Source: Chloroflexi bacterium RBG_16_48_8 (GTDB lineage: Bacteria > Chloroflexota > Anaerolineae > Anaerolineales > E44-bin32). Taken from it: DNA of 6,432 nt. Positions 1-6,236 of this stretch are shown one piece after another. How positions within the stretch are numbered: the first letter of the stretch is position 1; each line of letters starts with the position of its first letter. The notes beneath the pieces were generated by a model, which did no database searches, was not told where the DNA came from, and saw nothing but the letters and a program-made list of their open reading frames with translations. The position numbers and the translations under genes are program-made. The DNA lies in contig MGNI01000148.1 of NCBI GenBank assembly GCA_001795115.1, forward strand, positions 34,528-40,959, given 5' to 3'.

Positions 1-22
1 CAAAGAGTATGCCTCTCATCAA

Positions 23-52
23 TTATGGAAAGTAAACCCCGAATGGTATAAT
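23..52 (+). promoter_or_regulatory. candidate extended -10 promoter upstream of the recombinase-like gene
   Basis: TATAAT at 47-52 is a perfect sigma-70 type -10 box and is preceded by TGG at 44-46, giving the extended -10 pattern TGnTATAAT. The -35 region is poor: TTATGG at 23-28 with an 18-base spacer matches TTGACA only in its first two bases. An extended -10 can compensate for this. Transcription would begin near position 59, leaving a leader of about 20 bases before the GTG at 80. The same reading frame as the downstream gene is open across this region, so chance occurrence inside coding sequence cannot be ruled out. Confidence 0.45.
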
Positions 53-79
53 AGCGCTGCGATTGCCTGGAGTGAGCTT

Positions 80-940
80 GTGGATGAAGCTATCCGTCAG
101 TTCTTGGAGCACTTGAAGAATCAAAGAGGCCGTAGCGAAAATACGATACTGGCTTATGCAAGGGACTTAACCCAGTTTAATGCCATCCTAAAGCAGGCTG
201 GCGTTCATTCAGAACCCGAGACGATTCCCATAGAGGTTATTGAACGTTATCTGGATTGGTTATCAAAGCAAAATTATAAGTCATCCACCATCGCAAGGAA
301 GTGCACAGCCGTCCGAGGTTTCTTTGAGTTCTGGCGAAGTGATGAAATCCTTCCTCTCAATTCCATCGACAATCAACTGAGAGATATTCAAACAACAAGG
401 CGTTCACCCCGTGTCCTTTTAAAAGAGCAAATAGAGGAGCTCTTAGCCGCTCCAGCGGTATTAAAATCACCACTAAGACTGCGAGATACGGCTATTCTAT
501 CTTTGATGTACAAAACGGGATCGCGCCCGACGGATATTATCCAGCTGATGCTGGATGATATTGATCTTCTCGGAAAACGAATAAGACTCCCTTCACAGGG
601 GATGAAAGCCTTGTTTATGGGCGAGGCAGCAGATAACCTTGAAGAGTATCTACACGATGGTCGGCCTCACTTGGCAAGGATTCCTGAAGAGCGCAGCTTG
701 TTTTTAAATCAGCGTGGCAAGGGATTAACACGCCAGGGGGTATGGTTCATTGTACGACGTTGGGCGAAAGCAGCTCATTTAGGGGAAAAAATCTCTCCCA
801 ATACGTTAAGACACAGCCTTATCCAACATCTTATCGATTCTGGTTATAACAACAAGGAAATTCTACGTCGATTAGGGATGAAGAGCCCAAATTCATTGCG
901 CGCCTTCAACACGGCGCAAAGAAAGGTGGGTGATGAATGA
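80..940 (+). CDS. XerC/XerD-family tyrosine recombinase-like protein, catalytically degenerate
   Basis: This 286-residue protein has the two-domain layout and length of XerC/XerD. An N-terminal SAM-like core-binding domain (about 1-88, with the typical SENTILAYARDLTQF stretch) is followed by a catalytic-fold domain (about 108-282). Aligned on the E. coli XerD active site (R148, K172, H244, R247, H270, Y279), every spacing matches, but the residues here are R149, Q173, N241, R244, M267 and F276. Only the two arginines remain, and the tyrosine that cuts DNA is phenylalanine. It may therefore bind DNA or partner an active recombinase, but it should not cleave DNA by itself. The GTG start at 80 has GGAG at 69-72, seven bases away, and gives a standard Xer N-terminus. 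The frame is open to the left window edge, so a longer form is possible but less likely. The stop overlaps the next start (ATGA), suggesting translational coupling to the phosphorylase. Confidence 0.88.
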   Translation: MDEAIRQFLEHLKNQRGRSENTILAYARDLTQFNAILKQAGVHSEPETIPIEVIERYLDWLSKQNYKSSTIARKCTAVRGFFEFWRSDEILPLNSIDNQLRDIQTTRRSPRVLLKEQIEELLAAPAVLKSPLRLRDTAILSLMYKTGSRPTDIIQLMLDDIDLLGKRIRLPSQGMKALFMGEAADNLEEYLHDGRPHLARIPEERSLFLNQRGKGLTRQGVWFIVRRWAKAAHLGEKISPNTLRHSLIQHLIDSGYNNKEILRRLGMKSPNSLRAFNTAQRKVGDE

Positions 941-1773
941 TTGAATTTATAACGATGGAGATGATTGATGAGGCAGTTGATGCTGTACGTAGAAGAACAA
1001 CGATAGAGCCCAAGGTTGGAATGATCTTGGGGTCAGGCTTGGGTGGGTTAGCTGAAGAATTAGAAAGGAAAGAGGCCTTTCCTACAAATGATTTACCCTA
1101 CTGGCCTGTATCCACAGTGGAGGGACATGCTGGTCGTTTCATTTTCGGAGAGCTTGAGAACCAATCCGTGATGGTCATGCAAGGTCGGGCACATTATTAT
1201 GAGGGCTACTCGATGCCTCAGCTTGGTCTGCCCGTTCGAGTCATGCATCGTTTAGGTGTTGAAATACTGATTGTGACCAATGCGGCTGGCGCGGTCAATC
1301 CTGAATTTAATCCCGGTGATTTGATGTGTCTGGTCGACCATATTAATTTAGTTGGGATGACAGGCCTTTCGCCCCTTAGGGGTCCAAATTTAGATGAGTT
1401 TGGGTTGCGCTTTCCAGATATGGGTAAAGCTTATGATCGGGATCTCATTGCGATTGTTCGAGAGGTTGCAACGGAGGAGGGATTCATCCTGAGAGAGGGT
1501 GTGTATATTTGTCTTGCCGGGCCTTCTTTTGAAACACCTGCAGACCTTCGATTCTTACGCGGGATTGGAGTAGATGCGGTAGGAATGTCGACAGTCCCAG
1601 AAGTTACCGTAGCTCGACATAGTGGAATGCGGGTAGTGGGCATATCAGGAATCAGCAACAAAGCCAATCTAGATGGTGAGACAATCACCACCCACAAAGA
1701 AGTATTAGAAGCAGGAAAAATAATTGTTCCGAAGCTAATCAAGATTATTAAAGGAGTACTGAAACACCTTTAG
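937..1773 (+). CDS. punA: purine nucleoside phosphorylase (trimeric, 6-oxopurine type)
   Basis: This enzyme cleaves inosine or guanosine (and deoxy forms) with phosphate to give a free purine base and (deoxy)ribose-1-phosphate, a cytoplasmic purine-salvage step. The 278-residue length is usual for the low-mass trimeric PNP/MTAP family. Visible motifs are the phosphate loop GSGLGG (S33), GHAGRF (H64), MQGRAHYYEGY (R84, H86, Y88), TNAAGAVNPEFNPGD (115 onward), GPSFETPADLRFLR (F198, E199), GMSTVPE (M217, S218), SNKAN (N241) and H253. These correspond to the human PNP residues S33, H64, R84, H86, Y88, F200, E201, M219, S220, N243 and H257. The Glu/Asn pair (E199, N241) predicts preference for 6-oxopurines over adenosine or methylthioadenosine. 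The start at 937 shares ATGA with the upstream stop and has AAAGGTGGG about eight bases upstream. Later in-frame ATGs at 955 and 961 lack a comparable ribosome binding site. Confidence 0.95.
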   Translation: MIEFITMEMIDEAVDAVRRRTTIEPKVGMILGSGLGGLAEELERKEAFPTNDLPYWPVSTVEGHAGRFIFGELENQSVMVMQGRAHYYEGYSMPQLGLPVRVMHRLGVEILIVTNAAGAVNPEFNPGDLMCLVDHINLVGMTGLSPLRGPNLDEFGLRFPDMGKAYDRDLIAIVREVATEEGFILREGVYICLAGPSFETPADLRFLRGIGVDAVGMSTVPEVTVARHSGMRVVGISGISNKANLDGETITTHKEVLEAGKIIVPKLIKIIKGVLKHL

Positions 1774-1782
1774 ATCAGGTAC

Positions 1783-2481
1783 ATGGAAGAAGCGCTTGTT
1801 ATAATTGAAGAAAATCAATATTGGATTTATCTAGGTCTGGGACTTTCTGGGCTGATTTATTTGCGCATAGCCATAAAACGTTATCAAGAATATCGAAGTA
1901 CCTTTTTCAGTCTTGAAAGAGATCGAGCTCGCGGAAAATTTATCCAATCCGTCTTTATGCTCGTACTCGTTGCAGTAGGCCTCCTAGCGACTTTTATCGC
2001 AGCGACCTTTGCTGCTCCTGCTGTCCCAATTACTGCAAGACCAACAGTCCTTCCGACAGTATCTCTTCTCACAACCCCTAAAATCACGATAGAAGGAGAG
2101 GAAGTGGAAGCCACTGTTACACCGATGGGGGGTGCGACCCCTGAAGGTTTAGGGTGTTCAAACCCAAAGGCTACGATCACCTCACCACAGGACGGAGACT
2201 CCATCAGTGGAATCATTGATGTCTTAGGAGCTGCCGATATCCCCGGATTTGCTTTCTATAAGGTTGAGATCAGAAGCCTTGGATCCGAAGCAATATGGCA
2301 GGCAATCGGGGCAGGATCTGGCCCGATTTGTGAAAGCTGTGCTATTGAGGAGCTCTTAGCTCGTTGGGATACCAGTTTAGTGACTGCAGGAGATTATTTG
2401 CTCCGATTGACTGTCATGGATTCCGTTGGGAATGCGCCCCTTCCATGTGAGTTAAGGGTCAGGGTCTTACCTTCAGAATAA
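1783..2481 (+). CDS. two-TM membrane protein with an extracytoplasmic Ig-like domain
   Basis: I do not recognise a named family for the whole 232-residue protein. Hydrophobic segments at about 14-30 and 54-78 flank a strongly basic loop (31-53, rich in K and R), which should be cytoplasmic, so both termini should lie outside. A Thr/Pro/Val-rich linker (about 79-122) leads to a beta-rich domain (about 127-229). That domain opens with ATITSPQDGDSISG, contains AFYKVEI, and ends with WDTSLVTAGDYLLRLTVMDSVGN and a final strand. This is the pattern of bacterial Ig-like/Fn3-like domains found on surface proteins. Four cysteines (C125, C183, C186, C222) lie in or next to this domain and could form disulfides. 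No catalytic motif is visible. The start lies nine bases after the phosphorylase stop with a weak CAGGT just upstream, so it is probably co-transcribed. A surface-exposed or envelope role is inferred from topology alone. Confidence 0.8.
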   Translation: MEEALVIIEENQYWIYLGLGLSGLIYLRIAIKRYQEYRSTFFSLERDRARGKFIQSVFMLVLVAVGLLATFIAATFAAPAVPITARPTVLPTVSLLTTPKITIEGEEVEATVTPMGGATPEGLGCSNPKATITSPQDGDSISGIIDVLGAADIPGFAFYKVEIRSLGSEAIWQAIGAGSGPICESCAIEELLARWDTSLVTAGDYLLRLTVMDSVGNAPLPCELRVRVLPSE

Positions 2482-2507
2482 AACGAGCTCAGTGCGAGGA
2501 ATTTGGT

Positions 2508-3047
2508 ATGGATAGATATATGATCCGGAATGCTACCTCAAATGACATTCCATGGTTGATGAAACTCGATCATGGATACAGTACCGATCATGTGTGGCAG
2601 ATGGCTTTGCGACAAGAAGCGGACGAATTGGCAATTTCTTTTCGTGAGGTACGATTGCCCCGTCCGATGCGTGTAAGTTATCCTCGCGACTATATGAAGC
2701 TGGATGATGAGTGGACATTGCGCTCCGCATTATTTATAGCCGAAAGAGACGGTGTTCCTATTGGTTATATCGCATTCATCGAGGGACCATCACCAAATTC
2801 TGCGTGGGTAACCGATCTCGTTGTCAGTCTCCCAGAAAGACGTCAAGGTATCGGGAGTGAGCTCTTTCGTTATGGTTTGGATTGGTGTCGCGGGAGAGGT
2901 CTGGCAAGGATATACGTTGAAATGCAGAGTAAGAATTTTCCTGGAATTTGTCTTTCAAAGCGACTGGCATTAGATTTTGTAGGCTATAGTGATAATTATT
3001 ATCCCAACCAGGATATTGCACTTTTCTTTTGCTTTGAAATGAGTTAG
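2508..3047 (+). CDS. GNAT-family N-acetyltransferase, substrate unknown
   Basis: This 179-residue protein has the length and motif order of single-domain GNAT acetyltransferases, which move an acetyl group from acetyl-CoA to an amine. The central strand AWVTDLVVSLPE (99-110) leads into the acetyl-CoA pyrophosphate loop RRQGIGSEL (R111, Q113, G114, G116). A helix LFRYGLDWCRGRG and the strand ARIYVEM follow. The motif B region is NFPGICLSKRLALDFVGY (143-160), where N143 and the final aromatic are typical. The N-terminal half (about 20-65, including SFREVRLPRP) would form the substrate side and does not reveal the substrate. Streptothricin-type or protein N-terminal acetyltransferases are possible relatives, but I cannot choose between them. 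GAGGA at 2496-2500, seven bases before the ATG, strongly supports the start. It sits 26 bases after the Ig-like membrane gene and 17 before the membrane sensor gene, so it probably belongs to the same operon. Confidence 0.9.
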   Translation: MDRYMIRNATSNDIPWLMKLDHGYSTDHVWQMALRQEADELAISFREVRLPRPMRVSYPRDYMKLDDEWTLRSALFIAERDGVPIGYIAFIEGPSPNSAWVTDLVVSLPERRQGIGSELFRYGLDWCRGRGLARIYVEMQSKNFPGICLSKRLALDFVGYSDNYYPNQDIALFFCFEMS

Positions 3048-3064
3048 GGAAGGTTTCATTAAAA

Positions 3065-4999
3065 ATGGTGGATGTACTATTAACAACCCTACAAACCATC
3101 AATCAAATCCTGACCGCGGCCAATGCGATCACAGCCATTTCACTCCTTTTTTATTCCCTGACATTTAACTTACGTGAGAGGGTTGCCAGAACTTTCGCAC
3201 AACTTTTAGCCTGTGTTTCTGTAGTGTATTTAGGGGATATTCTTGCCAGCACAACACAAGTTGAGAGTGAGTTGGAGATGTGGTTGCGCCTTCAATGGTT
3301 GGGAATTGCATTTGTTCCGACAACCTATTTTCATTTATCCGACGCTCTCATGGCAGCAACAGGAAGGCCTTCACGCGGTAGAAGAAAGACAGTTGTTCTC
3401 CTTAGTTATGTCTTCAGTGCAGGGTTTCTTCTGACATCAGCGTTAACTGATAAACTGGGCAGCCAGTTGAGATATGTGGGAACAGCCGGTTATTTGAAAC
3501 CGGGCTTCTTGTTCTGGATTTTCACCTTATTTATGTTCAGTATGCTCACCTTCTCCGCTTTAAATTACTGGCGCGCATTTCAGCGCAGCCTTACACGTGC
3601 AAGTAAAAGGAGATTCCGTTATCTCATTCTAGGTTCTTTTGGTCCACTGTTAGCAACCTATCCCTTTCTCATGCTGATCGGATCCATTGGAACGAATTTC
3701 CCGATCTTATTCTGGCTTTCTTTAAACAGCCTCACAATCGTAATTGCAATCATGTTAGTGATGATGGCTTATGCTGTAGCGTATTTTGGTGTAAGTTATC
3801 CTGATCGGGTTGTGAAAAGCCGGCTCTTTCAGTGGATTTTACGCGGTCCGGTTGTGGTATCTACAGTGCTAGCTGTTATGGTCATCATGAATAGAGCCGC
3901 TACAGTCTTGGAAATGGAGAACAGTCGCATCATCCCGATCATTCTCGTGGCAACGCTCCTTTTACTGCAGTATCTCATCACTCTTGTACGGCACCCCTTT
4001 GAGCGATGGTTTTTCTATGGTCAGGATCGTGATGATGTTTTTCGTCTGCAATTGCTAGAAGAGCGTTTATTGACAACGAGTGACCTCAGACAATTCCTTG
4101 AATCAATCCTCAATGCCGCCTGTGATATCACGGGAGCGAGATCCGCCTTTATAGCTGTGATGGGTGAAAACGGACTGGAGCAAGAGGTGGCGGTTGGACC
4201 GGATGATCCCTTAAGAGGATCCGAGGATTTGCCACCTTTTCTTATGGCAGATAAAAAGCGAGAGATTGGAAAGCTAGGGATTGTTTTTATCTGGGATCAC
4301 TTCTGGCTCATCCCCCTAAAAGGGGCAGAAAATTCTGGGGATATCATCGGGTTGATGGGACTTAGAGCCAGGTCTGAAGAACCGGATTTTAAACCTGATG
4401 AGACTTCAGCACTGATGCTTCTTGTCGATAGAGCCAGGATCGCAATCACAGATCGGCTTCTTCAAAGGGAGGTTTTCCAAGCCATGGATCGGTTGATGCC
4501 TCAAATTGAAGAGATCCAACGAATGCGAGTGGCAGCAAGGTATATCGGATCTGAAGCTTTCACGGCACCCATTGATTCATTAAGTTCGGATGCTGATTTT
4601 GCTCAGCTTGTACGAGATGCTCTAACGCATTTTTGGGGTGGTCCAAGACTTTCTGAAAGTCCGTTATTGAGACTAAAAGTTGTGAGGCAAACTTTGGATG
4701 AGCACGATGGGAATCCGGTCAATGCTCTTAGGACTATCTTGAGGCGAGGTATTGAGCATGTCCGTCCTGATGGGGAACGTCGTTTTACCGCGGAGTGGAT
4801 GCTCTACAACATCCTGGAAATGAAGTTCTTACAAGGCCGTAAAGTTAGAGATGTTGCAATGCGCCTTGCGATGTCTGAAGCCGATCTTTATCGAAAGCAG
4901 CGCGTTGCAATTGAGGCGGTTACACAAGCGATTGCTGACATGGAGCGGGGTGTTACTTCAATAGACCAGGAGGATAATGGGTCAATGCAGAAAAATTGA
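3065..4999 (+). CDS. polytopic membrane sensor-like protein with GAF domain and C-terminal HTH-like domain
   Basis: This 644-residue protein has about nine hydrophobic segments (roughly 13-34, 41-62, 75-97, 108-126, 147-168, 184-206, 215-242, 259-276, 288-308). The first seven, with WLRLQWLGIAFVP near 73-85, recall the 7TM input domain found before some histidine kinases. A cytoplasmic GAF-like domain follows (about 338-465), then a helical linker (466-490). The C-terminal region (about 508-627) is helical. Its last part, GRKVRDVAMRLAMSEADLYR (591-610) followed by KQR, resembles a helix-turn-helix of the sigma region 4 sort. There is no phosphoacceptor H-box, no HATPase N/G boxes, no GGDEF and no receiver domain, so it is not a conventional kinase or cyclase. 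A membrane-bound one-component regulator or scaffold is my inference. The ATG at 3065 has GGGAAGG at 3047-3053, eleven bases upstream. A UvrC-like or phosphatase output was considered, but no motif supports it. Confidence 0.82.
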   Translation: MVDVLLTTLQTINQILTAANAITAISLLFYSLTFNLRERVARTFAQLLACVSVVYLGDILASTTQVESELEMWLRLQWLGIAFVPTTYFHLSDALMAATGRPSRGRRKTVVLLSYVFSAGFLLTSALTDKLGSQLRYVGTAGYLKPGFLFWIFTLFMFSMLTFSALNYWRAFQRSLTRASKRRFRYLILGSFGPLLATYPFLMLIGSIGTNFPILFWLSLNSLTIVIAIMLVMMAYAVAYFGVSYPDRVVKSRLFQWILRGPVVVSTVLAVMVIMNRAATVLEMENSRIIPIILVATLLLLQYLITLVRHPFERWFFYGQDRDDVFRLQLLEERLLTTSDLRQFLESILNAACDITGARSAFIAVMGENGLEQEVAVGPDDPLRGSEDLPPFLMADKKREIGKLGIVFIWDHFWLIPLKGAENSGDIIGLMGLRARSEEPDFKPDETSALMLLVDRARIAITDRLLQREVFQAMDRLMPQIEEIQRMRVAARYIGSEAFTAPIDSLSSDADFAQLVRDALTHFWGGPRLSESPLLRLKVVRQTLDEHDGNPVNALRTILRRGIEHVRPDGERRFTAEWMLYNILEMKFLQGRKVRDVAMRLAMSEADLYRKQRVAIEAVTQAIADMERGVTSIDQEDNGSMQKN

Positions 5000-5023
5000 C
5001 TTTTATAAAGAATGGAGTATCCT
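4996..5023 (+). promoter_or_regulatory. possible promoter for the S1-domain gene
   Basis: TTGACT at 4996-5001 matches the -35 consensus in five of six bases. TATCCT at 5018-5023 matches the -10 consensus in four of six, with a 16-base spacer. It overlaps the stop codon of the membrane sensor gene. Transcription would start near 5030, giving a leader of about 55 bases before the ATG at 5086. The -10 box is weak, so this is only a candidate. The wide gap before this gene, compared with the 9 to 26 base gaps upstream, makes separate control of the S1 gene reasonable. Confidence 0.35.
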
Positions 5024-5031
5024 ATTTGTAT

Positions 5032-5053
5032 GGGGGAGGGTGTACAGTCCCCC
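5032..5053 (+). promoter_or_regulatory. GC-rich hairpin in the leader of the S1-domain gene
   Basis: GGGGGA (5032-5037) can pair with TCCCCC (5048-5053) around a ten-base loop. The hairpin lies in the 86-base gap before the S1 gene and is followed by an A/T-rich stretch without a clean T run, so it is a poor terminator. Ribosomal protein S1 genes in other bacteria are autoregulated through their leaders. Whether this hairpin does that here is speculation. Confidence 0.3.
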
Positions 5054-5072
5054 CTAAGTATTTATTTGGGGT

Positions 5073-5078
5073 AAAGGT
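5073..5078 (+). promoter_or_regulatory. ribosome binding site that sets the S1 gene start
   Basis: AAAGGT lies eight bases before the ATG at 5086 and is the only good Shine-Dalgarno match near this gene's 5' end. It favours ATG 5086 over the far upstream in-frame TTG at 4996, which has only an A-rich stretch before it. The TTG is part of a possible -35 box and would add 30 residues with no resemblance to S1 proteins. Confidence 0.65.
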
Positions 5079-5085
5079 AATAGCG

Positions 5086-6108
5086 ATGGAGTATGAAGAG
5101 ATGATGCCGGAAGGGGAAGAGTCACCGCAACCAATGGAAGAATCCTGGTGGTCAGCAGTGCTAAAACAGGAAGAAGAATTTTCTCACACGAAGTCCAGAA
5201 TCCATGAAGGGTACTTGGGGGAAAGAGATGACAACAGGGGTACTCCAGAAGACTGGTCTTGGGCTAGAGGATTGTACGAGAAGGATGACACAGTTGATCT
5301 GCCTGTCATCGGGTATAACCGAGGTGGATTACTTGTCGAAGCTCAGAGCCTAAGAGGATTTGTGCCGATCTCACATCTGATTTCCTTCCATCCAGAGACA
5401 AATGAGCGAGAACGAAGTATGCAGCTGGCAGATGCGGTCGGCAAAGAGCTTTGTTTGAAAGTGATTGAATATGACCCTGAGAGAGGACGTCTGGTCTTTT
5501 CTGAAAGAGCGGCTCAAGCAGGTCCTGGAAAGAGGATCGAGCTTCTCGATTCCTTAACCCCAGGAGATAAAGTCAGTGGTGCAGTTACTAACATTACACG
5601 CTTTGGAGTATTTGTTGATTTGGGAGGCGTGGAGGGTTTAATCCACGTTTCAGAACTGTCTTGGGGTCGAGTCCGACATCCTGCAGATGTTGTCCGCTGC
5701 GGGGATGAGGTTAATGTTCAGGTGCTCTCTGTCGATCAAGAGCAGGGCAGGGTTGCGCTCAGCCTAAAGGAGCTTATGCCAGACCCTTGGACTAATGTTG
5801 AGGAACGTTACCATATGGATGATATTGTGGAAGGAGTCATAACAAATGTGGTTAAATTCGGTGCCTTTGTAGGAATCGAAGATGGACTGGAAGGGCTCAT
5901 CCATATATCAGAATTGGGCGATGGCAGCTTTTTACACCCTCGGAGTGTAGTACGGGAAGGTGAAAAAGTTTGCGTTCGCGTCATCCACATTGATTCGGCT
6001 TCCAGGCGTTTAGGGTTGAGTATGCGTCAGGTTTCGCAACATCCAGTGATGAAAAAGCCAAGTGAGGGCATTCCCTCTGAGGAGCCAGAGGCACTTTCAT
6101 CCTTATAA
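5086..6108 (+). CDS. S1 RNA-binding domain protein, three-domain ribosomal protein S1-like
   Basis: From ATG 5086 the protein has 340 residues. An acidic, Trp-containing N-terminal region (1-60) precedes three S1 OB-fold domains at about 64-142, 157-229 and 243-316, then a short polar tail. Domain 1 has the GGLLVEAQSLRGFVPISHL pattern of the early domains of ribosomal protein S1. Domain 2 (TRFGVFVDLGGVEGLIHVSE, then VRHPADVV, VALSLKEL and DPW) and domain 3 (KFGAFVGIEDGLEGLIHISE, then LHPRSVV) track E. coli S1 domains 3 and 4. The protein thus appears to keep S1 domains 2-4, the mRNA-binding core. This resembles the short three-domain S1 proteins of cyanobacteria and plastids. It probably binds mRNA on the ribosome, but a non-ribosomal S1-type RNA-binding role is possible. 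The frame could extend to a TTG at 4996, which I reject. It is preceded by an 86-base leader and followed by a palindromic insertion and a terminator. Confidence 0.88.
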   Translation: MEYEEMMPEGEESPQPMEESWWSAVLKQEEEFSHTKSRIHEGYLGERDDNRGTPEDWSWARGLYEKDDTVDLPVIGYNRGGLLVEAQSLRGFVPISHLISFHPETNERERSMQLADAVGKELCLKVIEYDPERGRLVFSERAAQAGPGKRIELLDSLTPGDKVSGAVTNITRFGVFVDLGGVEGLIHVSELSWGRVRHPADVVRCGDEVNVQVLSVDQEQGRVALSLKELMPDPWTNVEERYHMDDIVEGVITNVVKFGAFVGIEDGLEGLIHISELGDGSFLHPRSVVREGEKVCVRVIHIDSASRRLGLSMRQVSQHPVMKKPSEGIPSEEPEALSSL

Positions 6109-6116
6109 CTTTATTG
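6109..6116 (+). repeat. left copy of an 8-bp direct repeat (putative target-site duplication)
   Basis: CTTTATTG begins immediately after the S1 stop codon and directly abuts the left end of the symmetric 120-bp element. An identical copy abuts its right end at 6237-6244. The match does not extend beyond eight bases on either side, as expected for a target duplication made during transposition. Confidence 0.7.
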
Positions 6117-6132
6117 AGTCCACTGAAAAAAG
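6117..6132 (+). repeat. left terminal inverted repeat of the MITE-like element
   Basis: This 16-base end pairs with 6221-6236 at 13 of 16 positions. Mismatches occur only at the second, fifth and sixth bases from the outer end, and the inner ten bases pair perfectly. Confidence 0.7.
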
Positions 6133-6154
6133 CCCTTCAAGATAGAAGAGAGAG

Positions 6155-6198
6155 GCATATGTGTGGGTGCGGGCTGCAGCCCGCACCCACACATATGC
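6155..6198. repeat. perfect 44-bp palindrome
   Basis: Each 22-base arm is the exact reverse complement of the other with no spacer. The arm begins GCATATGTGTGGG and the centre is CTGCAG at 6174-6179. The inner part is G-rich on one arm and C-rich on the other. In RNA it would form a very stable hairpin, and in supercoiled DNA it could extrude a cruciform. Palindromes with no loop are usually unstable in bacteria, so its intact state suggests recent arrival or tolerance at this short length. Its centre coincides with the centre of the surrounding 120-bp element. Confidence 0.95.
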
Positions 6199-6220
6199 TG
6201 GTTCCTCTCAGATGAGTAGC

Positions 6221-6236
6221 CTTTTTTCAGGTGAGT
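6221..6236 (-). repeat. right terminal inverted repeat of the MITE-like element
   Basis: This is the partner of 6117-6132 and contains CTTTTTTCAG at 6221-6230, the exact complement of the inner part of the left end. The two ends are equidistant from the palindrome centre. Confidence 0.7.

Larger units (their letters stand above)
6117..6236. mobile_element. 120-bp MITE-like palindromic element with terminal inverted repeats
   Basis: The element is symmetric about the point between 6176 and 6177. Its ends, AGTCCACTGAAAAAAG (6117-6132) and the reverse complement of 6221-6236, agree at 13 of 16 positions, including ten consecutive bases (CTGAAAAAAG). Between the ends lie two 22-base arms that are not complementary at equal distance, and a perfect 44-bp palindrome in the exact centre. 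Identical 8-bp repeats flank the whole unit. It has no coding capacity, so mobilisation would need a transposase supplied elsewhere. Several IS families make 8-bp duplications, and I cannot assign one. The A-tract and T-tract at the ends also mean the transcript could fold into a large hairpin and act as a bidirectional terminator. That may be a secondary role or an alternative explanation. Confidence 0.68.

Noticed and set aside
1..79. Tail of an upstream gene or an N-terminal extension of the recombinase-like gene
   Set aside because: The recombinase frame is open to the left edge and two other frames end at 33 and 51, but none of these short peptides is recognisable. The Xer N-terminus aligns well from the GTG at 80.
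1431..1742. Minus-strand open frame of 103 codons opposite the phosphorylase
   Set aside because: It lies wholly within the conserved phosphorylase sequence, has no recognisable motif, and is explained as a shadow of that gene.
1884..2216. Minus-strand open frame of 110 codons opposite the Ig-like membrane gene
   Set aside because: It has low-complexity composition mirroring the Thr/Pro linker and no motif or ribosome binding site. The + strand gene has coherent topology.
2824..3102. Minus-strand open frame across the acetyltransferase end and the next gene start
   Set aside because: It overlaps two well-supported + strand genes and the peptide shows no domain features.
4996..5085. In-frame TTG at 4996 as the start of the S1 gene, adding 30 residues
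   Set aside because: It has no proper Shine-Dalgarno site, and the added peptide is unlike any S1 N-terminus and spans the GC hairpin. ATG 5086 has AAAGGT at good spacing.
6155..6198. The 44-bp palindrome as a classical intrinsic terminator on its own
   Set aside because: No T run follows the stem directly on either strand. The nearest T run is 22 bases further on, and a better terminator lies at 6259-6294.
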